From assembly GCA_018242255.1 (NCBI GenBank), contig JAFECH010000344.1:1-64000 (forward strand): DNA of 64,000 nt, in the 5' to 3' direction. Numbering within the stretch: the stretch's first letter is position 1; each line of letters starts with the position of its first letter. This document shows, in pieces, positions 42,523 to 52,613 of this stretch. The translations under genes and the position numbers were made by a program. This DNA is from Pseudomonadota bacterium. Lineage in GTDB: Bacteria; Pseudomonadota; Alphaproteobacteria; Rhizobiales; Hyphomicrobiaceae. The notes under the pieces are model-generated. The model was not told the DNA's origin. It saw only the letters and a list, made by a program, of their open reading frames with translations, and made no database searches.

Positions 42523-43032
42523 ATGAGTTCGGCGGCATCTTTCGTTCTGATGGTTTTTCCCGTGGCGATGGCGTTCGCAGCAGCGAACGACCTTTTCACG
42601 ATGAAAATCCCCAATCGAATTCCGATGGCGCTCGTTGCCGGATTCGTCGTTGTCGCGCTTCTGACCCGCATGCCGCTTGACGTCTTTGGGATGAATTTGG
42701 CTGTCGCGTTTGCGGTACTTGCAGCAACATTCAGTCTATTCGCGCTCAATCTGCTCGGAGGCGGTGACGCCAAGCTGATCGCAGCCGGCGCTCTTTGGAT
42801 CGGTCCGGCTCACATCGTCGACTATTTACTGTTTACGACGATCTTCGGGGGCGTGCTTTGCCTCGCCATCCTGGCCTATCGCCGATGGGTTCCGGCGACG
42901 GCGATCGCGGTTGTCGGCTGGGCGCATCGGCTGCACGCCGACAAAGGCCCCGTCCCGTACGGTATCGCTATTGCAGCGAGTGCGCTTGTGGTGTTCCCCA
43001 CCACCGATCTTTTCTTGTCGTTGATGTCGTAG
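42523..43032 (+). CDS. cpaA: Prepilin peptidase of the Tad pilus
   Basis: TadV/CpaA cleaves and matures Flp and TadE-type prepilins. The 169-residue membrane protein has the two catalytic aspartates of the A24 family: FAAANDLFTMKIPNRI after the first helix, and GGGDAKLIAAGALWIG near residue 84 (the GxGD motif). The ATG at 42523 gives a normal first helix; the frame is open to 42448, but with no membrane-compatible leader. It is the first gene of the assembly operon. Confidence 0.92.
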   Translation: MSSAASFVLMVFPVAMAFAAANDLFTMKIPNRIPMALVAGFVVVALLTRMPLDVFGMNLAVAFAVLAATFSLFALNLLGGGDAKLIAAGALWIGPAHIVDYLLFTTIFGGVLCLAILAYRRWVPATAIAVVGWAHRLHADKGPVPYGIAIAASALVVFPTTDLFLSLMS

Positions 43033-43202
43033 AGGCGTCGGCGATCAACGCGATCGAAGTCGTTTACGCCTCGATAACTGTCTCTACAACAAATTACCTG
43101 AGAGCCCCAGTCCGGCACGACGGTTAACTCCAAATTGACGATTGGCAGGCCATCGTCGGCGTGAAGGAATCACGTTCGAACGCGAAGGGACTTGCGGGTC
43201 GT

Positions 43203-44003
43203 ATGAAGCGGGCTCAGCTCATCGGATTTTCAGTGGCACTCGTTGCCGCGGGGCTCGCTTACTATGTGGCTGGCGCTCTTCTGCAGCCGCCCGCACCCAT
43301 CACCGTCGAGAAGCACGTCGACAGCACGCAAGTGCTCGTCGCTGGCACCAACATCCCCGTCGGCGAGATTGTCAACGCAGGCAGCTTCCGCTGGATGACG
43401 TGGCCGAAAAGCGCCGTGTCGCCGGATTATCTGAATCAGAAAACGGTTGGCGCCGACATCATGAAGCAGCTTGCCGGATCTGTCGCGCGGGCGCCGATCC
43501 TCGCCGGCGAGCCGATTACAAAGCAAAAGCTGATCAAGCCCGGCGATGGCGGTGTGCTCGCAGCTATTCTTCCGCAGGGCATGCGCGCCATATCGACGAA
43601 AATTCGCGCGGAAACGGCCGCGGGCAGCCTAATCCTGCCTAACGATCACGTCGACGTCATCCTGATCCGTCGTGTGCGCGGACGCAATAACGAAGACCAG
43701 AGCGTCTCCGATACGCTGTTTCGCAACGTTCGCGTTCTGGCGATCGGACAGCAGATCCAGACCAAAGAAGGCAAGATGGTTGCCGAAAGCTCCGCGAGCA
43801 CGGCGACGCTCGAGCTGACACCCCGTCAGTCCGAAATGATGGCGCTTGCAAACACCATCGGGGACATCACGCTTTCGCTGCGCAGTGTCGCTGATTTGAA
43901 TTCGGACCCAAGTGGATCTGGTGCGGGCCTAAGCCGGCCCAAAGAGAATTCCGTGCGTATCGTGCGTTACGGCGCGAAGTCGCGTGTGTATGGCGTGAAC
44001 TGA
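43203..44003 (+). CDS. cpaB: Pilus assembly protein CpaB
   Basis: CpaB is a periplasmic SAF-domain protein anchored by one N-terminal helix that aids secretin assembly. The 266-residue product has RMKRAQLIGFSVALVAAGLAYYVAG at the start, the SAF domain VLVAGTNIPVGEIVNAGSFRW near residue 45 and RAPILAGEPITKQKLI. The RcpC/CpaB domain DHVDVILIRRVRG and LELTPRQSEMMALANTIGDITLSLRS follow. An in-frame GTG at 43161 adds 14 residues; the ATG at 43203 is preferred because family members start at MKRA. It lies 38 bases before cpaC. Confidence 0.9.
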   Translation: MKRAQLIGFSVALVAAGLAYYVAGALLQPPAPITVEKHVDSTQVLVAGTNIPVGEIVNAGSFRWMTWPKSAVSPDYLNQKTVGADIMKQLAGSVARAPILAGEPITKQKLIKPGDGGVLAAILPQGMRAISTKIRAETAAGSLILPNDHVDVILIRRVRGRNNEDQSVSDTLFRNVRVLAIGQQIQTKEGKMVAESSASTATLELTPRQSEMMALANTIGDITLSLRSVADLNSDPSGSGAGLSRPKENSVRIVRYGAKSRVYGVN

Positions 44004-44041
44004 GTCATCAAAAGTCAGTGGTCGTCATAAGGTAAGACCTG

Positions 44042-45664
44042 ATGCGCATTTCATTAGAATTTTCGTGGCGCGCCGCGATGCGCGCCGTCATGCTGCTTGT
44101 GGGCATCGGGGTGTTGTGCGCGAATGTATCGCCCGCGTCTGCGCAGGCGCAACGTGCAGGCGAGCGGTCTTACGACGAAGACGTTTCGGACGCGGACCAT
44201 CAGTCGTTTATTCGTATCAAGGACACCGGCGGCCCGATCCGAAAGAGCGTGAAGATCGGCATCGGCAAGTCGGTACTTCTGGAATTTCCTCGTCCCGTCC
44301 GTGACGTGATGGTTTCAAACCCGGCCGTCGTCGATGCAGTCGTTCTGAGCTCGAACCGTGTTTTCCTGCTCGCGAAAGACATGGGTGAGGCCAACGCCTT
44401 CTTCTTCGATACGTCAGGCAATCAATTCGCGACGATGGAACTTTACGTCGCTCGCGAGACCGCAGGCCTTGAATCGCTGCTGAATCGCATCATCACCGGG
44501 GCGCAGATCAAGGTCGAAATGCTGAACCAGACAGTGATCCTGACCGGCACCGTCAAAAGCCCAATCGACTCGACGCGCGCAGGCGATATCGCCGGGCAAT
44601 TCATCTCCCAACAGCTGCGCAGCTTTTCGGCGAGCACCAAGGAAGGTGTTTCGCTAGCGGAAGGGCAGACGAACCAGGTCAAAGAGTCGGTCATTAACAT
44701 GTTGACGGTCGAGGCTGAGGAGCAGGTGATGCTCAAGGTCACGGTCGCGGAAGTTCAACGCACGTTGCTCAAACAGATGGGCGTCAACGTTGGCGCGATC
44801 CTCCAGTCCGGGAGCTTCGCGACCGCACTCTTAACTGAGAACTCATTCCCGATCACAGTGGCACAGGGCTTGGGTGCCATGCCACAGATCGGCCTCGGAA
44901 CGTCAGCTTCGACCGGCTGCGCGTTGGGCCAGCTCTGCAACATCAATACCGGCGCCGGCGGTACGTACCAAAACAGCGGCGCGACGTCGTCCTGGGGTAC
45001 CGGAAACAACCGTGTCCAGACCGCTATCCGCGCTTTGGAGCGCGATGGCCTGATCCGCACACTGGCCGAGCCGAACTTGACTGCGATCTCAGGCGAACCG
45101 GCGGAATTCCTGGCGGGCGGCGAGGTGCCCTACGTCACGGGCATCGATACACAGTCCGGCGTCAGCTCGGTGGCTTTCAAGAAATTCGGTGTGCAGTTGA
45201 GCTTCACACCCGTCGTACTGTCCGAAGGCCGCATCAGTCTTAAGATCGATACCAGCGTCAGCGATATTTCGCAGTTCATCGCCAACAATCCGGTGTTCGA
45301 CACGCGCCAAGCTAAGACGGTCGTCGAGCTGCCGTCGGGTGGTTCTCTGGCGCTCGCCGGCCTCATCAGCACCAAGACGCAGCAGAACATCGACGGATTG
45401 CCCGGCGCAAAAGACATTCCGATCCTCGGCACGCTGTTCCGCAGCCGCGACTTCCAGAACCAGGAATCGGAGCTGGTCGTGATCGTGACGCCTTATGTCG
45501 TGCAGCCGGTTTCGCGCCAGCAGCTTGCGACGCCCGCCGATGGGTTGGCGCCCGCGACGGATCTCAAGGCGGACTTTCTGGGTCACCTGAACCGGATCTA
45601 CGGCAAGAGCGAAGCGATGCCGTCCGGCGGACTTAAGGGTGACTACGGCTTTATCGTCGAATAA
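44042..45664 (+). CDS. cpaC: Outer-membrane secretin CpaC
   Basis: CpaC forms the outer-membrane channel of the Tad pilus. The 540-residue product has a signal peptide ending ASA near residue 34, a pilus-formation N-terminal domain (FPRPVRDVMVSNPAVVDAVVLS), a BON-like segment, and the secretin domain with GGEVPYVTGIDTQSG and FGVQLSFTPVVL. Near the C-terminus ELVVIVTPYVVQPVSR is the last amphipathic strand pair of the barrel. AAGG lies nine bases before the ATG. The protein continues for about 60 residues beyond the barrel. Confidence 0.94.
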   Translation: MRISLEFSWRAAMRAVMLLVGIGVLCANVSPASAQAQRAGERSYDEDVSDADHQSFIRIKDTGGPIRKSVKIGIGKSVLLEFPRPVRDVMVSNPAVVDAVVLSSNRVFLLAKDMGEANAFFFDTSGNQFATMELYVARETAGLESLLNRIITGAQIKVEMLNQTVILTGTVKSPIDSTRAGDIAGQFISQQLRSFSASTKEGVSLAEGQTNQVKESVINMLTVEAEEQVMLKVTVAEVQRTLLKQMGVNVGAILQSGSFATALLTENSFPITVAQGLGAMPQIGLGTSASTGCALGQLCNINTGAGGTYQNSGATSSWGTGNNRVQTAIRALERDGLIRTLAEPNLTAISGEPAEFLAGGEVPYVTGIDTQSGVSSVAFKKFGVQLSFTPVVLSEGRISLKIDTSVSDISQFIANNPVFDTRQAKTVVELPSGGSLALAGLISTKTQQNIDGLPGAKDIPILGTLFRSRDFQNQESELVVIVTPYVVQPVSRQQLATPADGLAPATDLKADFLGHLNRIYGKSEAMPSGGLKGDYGFIVE

Positions 45665-45681
45665 CTGGGGCAAGACGCGTC

Positions 45682-46425
45682 ATGCAGATGAAAAGCACGA
45701 GTGCCGGCGGCCCCAAGGGATCACCGACCGATATGGTCAGGGTCGTTGCGATCGCCTTGATGTCCATCGTGGCGGGCGGCTGTCAATACGATCGCGCGAT
45801 GAAGCCCCAGGTTGCTGGCTGGACGCTTGTCGATCCGGAGCAGCGCCATCCGATTCTTGTTTCGCAGGAGCCCGCGACCCTTAGCCTGCATATTTCTCGA
45901 AACGCAGATGGCCTGACGCCGATGCAGCGGGCTCGGGTGCTCGAATTTTCCAGCCGCAGCCGTGCATCTGACGCGGGCAATAGCCGGATCGTGATTTCAG
46001 CGCCGAGCGGCGCGTCGAACGAAAGTGCGTCGATGCAGGCCGCTGATGAAGCGCGCAAGCTTCTGATTGATACGGGCTACTCAGAAACCACGATCGCGGT
46101 CGAGGCATATCCTGCTTACGGTCGCGATGCGCCGGTGCGGCTCTCTTACATGCGCTATGTCGCGCACGCTCCCAATTGCGGGCAGGACTGGTCGGAAAAT
46201 CTGGCGCGGACTTATCAGAACACGCCCTATCCGAACATGGGCTGCGCTGCGCAGCGGAACCTGGCGGTAATGGTTGCCAATCCTGCCGATCTGCTCGGAC
46301 CGCGCACGATGACGAGCCGCGACGCTAACCGTCGCGATGACATGTACGCGAAATACGTCAAGGGGGCTGCTGTCGGCGCGGCTCCCGAATCTCAGACCAT
46401 CCAGAGTATCACAGCCGGCCAGTGA
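45682..46425 (+). CDS. cpaD: Pilus assembly lipoprotein CpaD
   Basis: CpaD is a secretin-associated lipoprotein of the Tad pilus. The 247-residue product has a lipoprotein signal with LMSIVAGGC (lipid-attached cysteine near residue 34). The family core follows: RNADGLTPMQRARVLEFS, a peptide-like APSGASNESASMQAADEAR region and NCGQDWSENLARTYQNTPYPNMGCAAQRNLAVMVANP. The two cysteines around the NTPYPNMGC motif may form a disulfide. It lies 17 bases after cpaC and 15 before cpaE. Confidence 0.92.
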   Translation: MQMKSTSAGGPKGSPTDMVRVVAIALMSIVAGGCQYDRAMKPQVAGWTLVDPEQRHPILVSQEPATLSLHISRNADGLTPMQRARVLEFSSRSRASDAGNSRIVISAPSGASNESASMQAADEARKLLIDTGYSETTIAVEAYPAYGRDAPVRLSYMRYVAHAPNCGQDWSENLARTYQNTPYPNMGCAAQRNLAVMVANPADLLGPRTMTSRDANRRDDMYAKYVKGAAVGAAPESQTIQSITAGQ

Positions 46426-46440
46426 TCCATTGGAGACGTC

Positions 46441-47742
46441 ATGTCGAAGTTAGCCCAACTCACCGACGCCGAAGAGCCTTATTTCGAGAGTGAAGAGGCC
46501 CATGCCGCGCATCCCAGCGATCGCGCGCGACCGATTCCGCGCATTTCCATTCAGGCCTTCTGCGATGATCTGAACGTCGCCGATGCGGTTCAACACGCCG
46601 CGGAAGATCGGCGGTTGTCGAAGGCGCATGTCAGCGTGCACGCGGGCGGGATATCGGCGGCCATCGCGCACTATGCGGATAGCCCGACCCCCAACCTGAT
46701 CATTATTGACAGTTCTCATGGCGGCAGTCAGCTGCTGTCGGAGCTCGATCAGCTTGCCGAGAGCTGCGATCCGGGAACGAAGGTTATCGTTATCGGTCGC
46801 CATAACGATGTGATGCTCTATCGTGAGCTCTTGAAGCGCGGCGTTGCCGAATATCTCGTCGCGCCGACGGACCCCATCGAAGTGATGGAGAGCATTTCCA
46901 ATCTCTACAACAATCCCGAGACGGATCCCGTCGGGCACGTATTTGCTTTCATTGGTGCGAAGGGCGGCGTCGGTTCGTCGACCATCTGTCATAACGTGGC
47001 GTGGACGATGTCGGAGGCCCTGCAATCCGACGTCACGATTGCCGACATGGATCTGGCGTTCGGCACGACCGGGCTCGATTTCAACCAGGACCCGGTTCAG
47101 GGGATCGTCGAGGCCCTCTCGGCGCCGGAGCGTCTGGACGATCAGCTGCTCGACCGGTTGCTGACGAAGTGCTCCGAACGGCTTTCCATCTTTGCGGCGC
47201 CAGTCGTTCTCGACCGCGACTTCGATTTCTCGGCTGATGCTTGCGAGACCGTTATCGATGTCGCGCGGCAGAACGTGCCGTTCGTCGCGATCGACCTTCC
47301 GCACGGGTGGTCGCCTTGGACGAAGCGGCTTTTGCTGCAGGCCGACGAGATCGTCATTACCGCCGCGCCTGATCTCGCCAATCTTCGAAATGCGAAGAAT
47401 ATCATCGACCTTTTGAAGACCTCGCGGCGGCACGACCAGCATCCGCACCTGATCCTTAATATGGCGAACCTGCCGAAGCGCCAGGAAATCAGCGTCAAGG
47501 AGTTCGAACAGGCGCTCGATTTGAAGGTTCTCGCCGTCGTCGATTACGACAGCGAGACGTTCAGCCAAGCCGCCAACAATGGCCAGATGCTGGAAGAGCT
47601 CAACGCCAAGTCAAAAGCCGTCGAAAAGTTTCACGAAGTGGCGATGAAGCTAACGAGACGTAAAGACACGAAGGCCGAAAAGCAGAATTCGGCACTTTCG
47701 GCCCTGGCGCCGATCTTGGAGAAGCTCAAGCTCAAGCGTTGA
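46441..47742 (+). CDS. cpaE: Pilus assembly/localisation ATPase CpaE (TadZ)
   Basis: CpaE/TadZ is a MinD/ParA-like ATPase that places the Tad pilus at a site in the cell. The 433-residue product has an N-terminal receiver-like domain (about 30-155) that lacks a clear phospho-acceptor pattern. The deviant Walker A AFIGAKGGVGSSTICHNVAW lies near residue 173, ADMDLAFGTTGLDFNQDP near 200, and the catalytic ATPase elements up to about 400. A lysine-rich tail of 30 residues ends the protein. GGAG lies five bases before the ATG. Confidence 0.94.
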   Translation: MSKLAQLTDAEEPYFESEEAHAAHPSDRARPIPRISIQAFCDDLNVADAVQHAAEDRRLSKAHVSVHAGGISAAIAHYADSPTPNLIIIDSSHGGSQLLSELDQLAESCDPGTKVIVIGRHNDVMLYRELLKRGVAEYLVAPTDPIEVMESISNLYNNPETDPVGHVFAFIGAKGGVGSSTICHNVAWTMSEALQSDVTIADMDLAFGTTGLDFNQDPVQGIVEALSAPERLDDQLLDRLLTKCSERLSIFAAPVVLDRDFDFSADACETVIDVARQNVPFVAIDLPHGWSPWTKRLLLQADEIVITAAPDLANLRNAKNIIDLLKTSRRHDQHPHLILNMANLPKRQEISVKEFEQALDLKVLAVVDYDSETFSQAANNGQMLEELNAKSKAVEKFHEVAMKLTRRKDTKAEKQNSALSALAPILEKLKLKR

Positions 47743-47755
47743 GGAATTCACGTTC

Positions 47756-49258
47756 ATGTTCGGAAGGCGCTCAAACGAGCCACAAGCAGACCGACGCGTA
47801 ACGCCGCGTCCTCCCGAACCGCAGGCCGCTCCCGCAGCAGCCGAGGCCAGAGCGGCCGCGGCCGCTCCGGCGCGCAGTGCAGCGGCACCGCCAAGCGCAC
47901 CGCCTAAGAAGCCGGAGCCCGCGCCGGAACCGCAGCGGCGCCATTCGGAAGAATACTACGACGTCAAAACGACGGTCTTTAACGCGCTGATCGACACCAT
48001 CGATCTTACGCAGTTGTCGAAGCTCGACAGCGTGACGGCGCGCGAGGAAATCCGCGACATCGTCAGCGAGATCATTCAGATCAAGAACGTCGTGATGTCG
48101 ATTTCGGAGCAGGAAGAGCTGCTCGAAGATATCTGCAACGATGTTCTCGGTTACGGCCCGCTCGAGCCGCTTTTGGCGCGCGATGATATTGCCGACATCA
48201 TGGTGAACGGCGCGGCGACGACGTTCATCGAAGTCGGCGGCAAGGTGCAGAAGACCGGCGTGCGCTTCGCCGACAATCAGCAACTGATGAATATCTGTCA
48301 GCGCATCGTCAGCCAGGTTGGCCGGCGCGTCGATGAATCCAGTCCGATTTGCGACGCGCGTTTGCCGGACGGATCGCGTGTCAACGTCATCGCGCCGCCA
48401 CTCGCCATCGACGGCCCGGCGCTCACGATCCGAAAATTCAAAAAGGACCGTCTGAAGCTCGAGCAACTCGTTAAATTTGGATCGATTACGCCCGAGGGCA
48501 AGACCATTCTGGAGGTCATCGGCCGCGTCCGCTGTAACGTCGTCATCTCCGGCGGTACTGGCTCGGGCAAGACGACGTTGCTCAACTGTCTGACCGGTTC
48601 GATCGACCACGACGAGCGCATAATCACATGCGAAGACTCCGCAGAACTTCAGCTGCAGCAGCCTCACGTCGTGCGGCTTGAAACGCGCCCTCCTAACCTT
48701 GAAGGCGAGGGCGAGATCAAGATGCGCGATCTCATCAAGAACTGTCTTCGTATGCGACCCGAGCGGATCATCGTTGGCGAAGTCCGCGGACCTGAGGCGT
48801 TCGATCTGCTGCAGGCCATGAATACCGGCCACGATGGCTCAATGGGCACGCTTCACGCCAACAGCCCGCGCGAAGCATTGAGCCGCCTTGAATCGATGAT
48901 CATGCAAGGCGGCTATGCGCTGCCCATCAAGACGATCCGCGAAATGATCTGCGGCTCCGTCGACGTCATCATCCAGGCTTCGCGACTGCGCGATGGCTCG
49001 CGCAAGATCACGCACATCACTGAAGTTCTCGGCATGGAAGAAGAGACGATCACGCTGCAGAACATCCTCGTTTACGACATCACCGGCGAAGACGCGCACG
49101 GCAAGCTGACGGGACGGCATCGTTCGACGGGCATTGTGCGCCCGCGCTTCTGGGAGCGTGCTGAATATTACAACGAGACGGAAAGACTCGCTGCTGCGCT
49201 CGTGCGGTCGGAAGTCATGGATGATCTCGGCAATCCGCTGGGAGATCAGAATGGCTGA
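47756..49258 (+). CDS. cpaF: Tad pilus assembly ATPase CpaF (TadA)
   Basis: CpaF/TadA is the motor ATPase for pilus polymerisation. The 500-residue product starts with a Pro/Ala/Arg-rich disordered leader of about 60 residues. The VirB11/TadA domain follows: Walker [19 protein letters not shown] near residue 265, the acidic box [15 protein letters not shown], and the His box/Walker [43 protein letters not shown] near 360 is a family signature. It overlaps tadB by eight bases, so the motor and membrane platform are coupled. Confidence 0.96.
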   Translation: MFGRRSNEPQADRRVTPRPPEPQAAPAAAEARAAAAAPARSAAAPPSAPPKKPEPAPEPQRRHSEEYYDVKTTVFNALIDTIDLTQLSKLDSVTAREEIRDIVSEIIQIKNVVMSISEQEELLEDICNDVLGYGPLEPLLARDDIADIMVNGAATTFIEVGGKVQKTGVRFADNQQLMNICQRIVSQVGRRVDESSPICDARLPDGSRVNVIAPPLAIDGPALTIRKFKKDRLKLEQLVKFGSITPEGKTILEVIGRVRCNVVISGGTGSGKTTLLNCLTGSIDHDERIITCEDSAELQLQQPHVVRLETRPPNLEGEGEIKMRDLIKNCLRMRPERIIVGEVRGPEAFDLLQAMNTGHDGSMGTLHANSPREALSRLESMIMQGGYALPIKTIREMICGSVDVIIQASRLRDGSRKITHITEVLGMEEETITLQNILVYDITGEDAHGKLTGRHRSTGIVRPRFWERAEYYNETERLAAALVRSEVMDDLGNPLGDQNG

Positions 49259-50240
49259 TCTCGGGTTGGCGACGGCTCTCGCACCTCTGTTGGCCGCTCT
49301 GGCTTTCGCCGGCATCGTGTTCGCGGTGGCGTATCCTTATTTTTCCGACGACCGCAAGGGGAAGCGCGTCGAAGTCGTTGCGGCTGGACGGTCTCCGCGC
49401 AAGGGCGGCGTCGTTGCTGATATTCAGAGCAGTCGAAAAAAGTCGGTCGCGGAAACTCTGAAGGAAATCGAAGTCCGCGAGAAGGCCAAGAAAAAGATCA
49501 CGATGAGCCTGCGACTGATGCGGGCTGGGATGAAGCGAACGCCGCGCGATTTCTATATTGCAAGTGCGTTGCTCGGCGTGCTTCTGGCATCGATCGCAAT
49601 TTTCATTCTTGAGCTGCCGCTTCCGGCGGCAATCGTTGCAGCGTTCGTTGGTGGCTTCGGACTGCCGCGGTGGATCCTGAACAAGATGACGGCGCGACGC
49701 CAAGCCAAGTTTTTGGGCCAGCTTGCAAACGCCATCGACGTTATCGTCCGGGGCATCAAGTCGGGTCTGCCCCTCAATGAGTGTCTTCAAGTCATTGCAC
49801 GCGAGAGCGCGGAACCGCTGGGCAGCGAGTTCTTCGAAGTTGTCGAGCAACAGAAAATGGGCGTCGCGTTGGGGGACGGACTTGAACGCATGTGCGACCG
49901 GCTTCCGCTTCCTGAAGTGCGCTTTCTGACGATTGTCATTTCGATCCAGCAGCAGGCCGGCGGCAACCTGTCGGAAGCGCTGTCCAACCTGGCGAGCGTG
50001 TTGCGCGAGCGGCAGTCCCTGGCGTTGAAGGTCAAGGCGCTGTCGGCGGAAGCCAAGGCGTCGGCTATCGTGCTCGCGTCTTTGCCGCCCGGAGTCATGA
50101 CGATGGTGTATCTGTCGTCACCCGATTACATCCGTCCTCTTTTCACGACAACGATGGGGCATTTCATGGTCGCATTCGGCGCCATGTGGATGCTTACCGG
50201 CGTTCTGATCATGAGGAAGATGATCAACTTCAAATTCTAG
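49251..50240 (+). CDS. tadB: Tad inner-membrane platform protein TadB
   Basis: The product has 329 residues: a first helix, a basic coiled-coil linker (residues about 55-90), a further membrane segment, and the T2SF domain with QLANAIDVIVRGIKSGLPLNECLQ and ISIQQQAGGNLSEALSNLASVLRERQ. These are TadB/GspF signatures. GGGAG lies six bases before the ATG at 49251, within the end of cpaF. The frame is open back to 49134, but that is cpaF's coding sequence read out of frame. Confidence 0.93.
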   Translation: MADLGLATALAPLLAALAFAGIVFAVAYPYFSDDRKGKRVEVVAAGRSPRKGGVVADIQSSRKKSVAETLKEIEVREKAKKKITMSLRLMRAGMKRTPRDFYIASALLGVLLASIAIFILELPLPAAIVAAFVGGFGLPRWILNKMTARRQAKFLGQLANAIDVIVRGIKSGLPLNECLQVIARESAEPLGSEFFEVVEQQKMGVALGDGLERMCDRLPLPEVRFLTIVISIQQQAGGNLSEALSNLASVLRERQSLALKVKALSAEAKASAIVLASLPPGVMTMVYLSSPDYIRPLFTTTMGHFMVAFGAMWMLTGVLIMRKMINFKF

Positions 50241-50274
50241 ATATCTTCTCACGAACTGGCGCAGTTGTTCAAAA

Positions 50275-51267
50275 ATGGCGACGTTTATCGATACACTCAT
50301 GAATCCGCAGTTCATCGCCACGGCGCTGGCGGCGATCTGCGTCTTCGCGACTGTTTTGACGGTGGCGTTGCCGATGCTGCAGCGGGACCAGATGAACCGC
50401 CGCATGCGCGAAATGGCGATCGAGCGCAGCAAGATGCGTTCTGCACGGCTGGCGGAAATGACGTCGAAAGATCGTCAGCAAGGCGGCGGCAGCCGGCTTC
50501 GTTCGGCACCGAAAGGCTTCATGCAGCAGGTCGTCGACAAGCTCAATCTGCGGGAGCGGTTCGATAACGAAGAGCTGCGTGAAAATCTGAAGCGTGCGGG
50601 TCTGCGGGGACAGGCCAATATCGTTGCGTTCCTATTCTTCCGCGTCGCCGCACCGATCGCGATCTTCTTTTTTGCACTCTTCTATCTGTTCGTACTGTAC
50701 GATAGTGGCTATCCGCCGACGATTAATCTGCTGATCGCATTGGCCGCCGGGTTTCTCGGCTTCTACGTGCCGAACATGTTCATCACCAACCGCGTGCAGA
50801 AGCGGCAGACCTCCATCAAGCAGGCATGGCCGGATGCGCTCGACATGCTATTGATCTGCGTACAGTCGGGCATGTCTGTGGAAGCGGGGTTTGCAAAAGT
50901 CGGCAAGGAAATCGTCAGCCAGTCGATCGAGCTCGCGGAAGAAATGTCGCTGACGACGGCTGAACTGTCGTACCTGCAGGACCGGCGGCAGGCGTACGAT
51001 AATCTTGCAAAGCGGACGGGGCTGCCGGGCGTCAAGGCTGTCACGACGGCGCTCGCTCAAGCTGAGCGCTACGGCACGCCGGTCGGAACGGCGCTGCGCA
51101 CGATGGCGAAAGAAAACCGCGAGATCCGGCAATCGGAAGCCGAGCGTAAGGCTGCAGCCTTGCCGCCGAAGCTGACCGTGCCGATGATCGTCTTCTTCCT
51201 GCCGGTGCTTTTCATCGTCATTCTGGGACCGGCCGTCATCAGCTACATGGCGCTGAAGCAGCATTAG
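50275..51267 (+). CDS. tadC: Tad inner-membrane platform protein TadC
   Basis: This 330-residue partner of TadB has a first helix, a basic segment with REFDNEELRENLKRAG-like sequence, two central helices, and the T2SF domain with WPDALDMLLICVQSGMSVEAGFAKVGKEI and ALAQAERYGTPVGTALRTMAKENRE. It ends with VIFFLPVLFIVILGPAVISYMAL. It lies 34 bases after tadB and completes the forward-strand assembly block. Confidence 0.93.
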   Translation: MATFIDTLMNPQFIATALAAICVFATVLTVALPMLQRDQMNRRMREMAIERSKMRSARLAEMTSKDRQQGGGSRLRSAPKGFMQQVVDKLNLRERFDNEELRENLKRAGLRGQANIVAFLFFRVAAPIAIFFFALFYLFVLYDSGYPPTINLLIALAAGFLGFYVPNMFITNRVQKRQTSIKQAWPDALDMLLICVQSGMSVEAGFAKVGKEIVSQSIELAEEMSLTTAELSYLQDRRQAYDNLAKRTGLPGVKAVTTALAQAERYGTPVGTALRTMAKENREIRQSEAERKAAALPPKLTVPMIVFFLPVLFIVILGPAVISYMALKQH

Positions 51268-51428
51268 ATCGCGCTTCGCGTTTGCGAAGGGTAGCGAGAA
51301 GGTATGTCGTCGGCGAACCAGCCGCGGAACGCGGCGTCCGCAGAAGCGGCGCGCGCTAGGACGCCGCTCGATGGAATTTCCAACTTCCCGATGGGTCAAG
51401 TGATGCCGACGGCCGTCCGCGATCGGCT

Positions 51429-52391
51429 TTAGCGTACCAGTGGCGGGCCTTGGTCGGTCGTGGTCTGCCAGACGCTCTGGCTCACTGGAAGCGACGACGT
51501 CGTCGTGGCTGAGGCGCGCTGAACTTCGATCCGCGGCTGCGAGGGGCTTACCGACGTATTGCTGGCGAAGCTTTTGGCGTCAGGCATCGCCGTGGTCGGT
51601 TGGAGCTGGACCATCTGCTTCAGATAGTCGGCGTTGGCGCTGGCCGTATCGGTCGAGAGCACGCCCGACGCGATGGCCTTGGATTCATCGTACCGGCCCT
51701 GCAGCCCGAGCACGAGCGCGAGGTTTTCGCGGACCTTCGGCGTAGCACCTGGGGCGACCAGAGCTTGACGCAGGATGCCTTCTGCCTTTTTCGGGTCACC
51801 CGTCATCGCGTAGGCCATGGCGAGATTATTCATGACGGTCGGGTTGTTCGGGGAAAGGGCCAGAGCGCGTTCGTAGAACGGTTCCGCTTCGGCATATTTG
51901 CCCTGTTTGGCCATTACGGTTCCGCGTGCCGAGACCACGCGCCAATCGGGTTTCGTCGGGTCGTCGGCGATCGTCAGCATCTGGTTGGCGATGCCGACCT
52001 GGTCCATTTCGAGCGCCAAGCGGCCGTATTCGCCGGCAAGCTCCTGATCGCTGCCGTGAATGAGCGCGGCCTGCTGTAGAACGGACATTGCTTTCGTCTT
52101 TTCGCCGAGCGCCTTCAGGTCTTTTGCGTAATTGAGTGCGGGCTTCAACTCGGCCGGGTTTTTGGCGTATTGCTGACCCCAGTATACCGTTGCCTTCTGC
52201 AACTCAGTCTGGGGCGTGTCAGAGTCCGTCGCGCCGGTGGTCGTCTCGCTGGGCTTCATCGCGATGCTCGGCAGCAAGTCGGTGGAGGCGGAGCAGGCAC
52301 CCAGGAGAAGCGATGCCGTCAGCGACGCGAATGTGCCCAGGCGCGGAAGGGTCGGCAAAGTCTGCGAGCGGGAGCGCTCAAAACGCGTCAT
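51429..52391 (-). CDS. tadD: Tetratricopeptide-repeat lipoprotein TadD
   Basis: TadD is an outer-membrane-associated TPR lipoprotein that helps secretin assembly. The 320-residue product has a lipoprotein signal with LTASLLLGAC (cysteine near 33). TPR-like helix pairs cover about residues 70-250, for example GKYAEAEPFYERALALSPNNPTVMNNLAMAYA. A low-complexity Ser/Thr/Gln tail ends the protein. Unlike the other cpa/tad genes it is convergent with tadC. Confidence 0.9.
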   Translation of the reverse strand: MTRFERSRSQTLPTLPRLGTFASLTASLLLGACSASTDLLPSIAMKPSETTTGATDSDTPQTELQKATVYWGQQYAKNPAELKPALNYAKDLKALGEKTKAMSVLQQAALIHGSDQELAGEYGRLALEMDQVGIANQMLTIADDPTKPDWRVVSARGTVMAKQGKYAEAEPFYERALALSPNNPTVMNNLAMAYAMTGDPKKAEGILRQALVAPGATPKVRENLALVLGLQGRYDESKAIASGVLSTDTASANADYLKQMVQLQPTTAMPDAKSFASNTSVSPSQPRIEVQRASATTTSSLPVSQSVWQTTTDQGPPLVR

Positions 52392-52613
52392 GACGGTCTC
52401 CGTATGGTGATTCGTTTATCAGCAACGAATCAAGGCGAGGCCGTCAGTTTCTGGGGCATCGGTCAACAAACGCTTAAGACTTGCCAGGGACCTGTGATAG
52501 CTGGAGAAAACGCGAAAGATCCGGGTCCGCGCGGGCCCGACGCGGCCGCCGGTTTGCAGCCGGATCGCGATCTCGTCAGTTTGGTGCAACGGTAAAAGAG
52601 AGAACGAAGACGA

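Noticed and set aside
46450..48832. Long minus-strand frames of 372 and 353 residues inside cpaE and cpaF
   Set aside because: Both are antisense to well-supported ATPase genes; their Arg/Asp-rich composition is what GC-rich shadow frames give.
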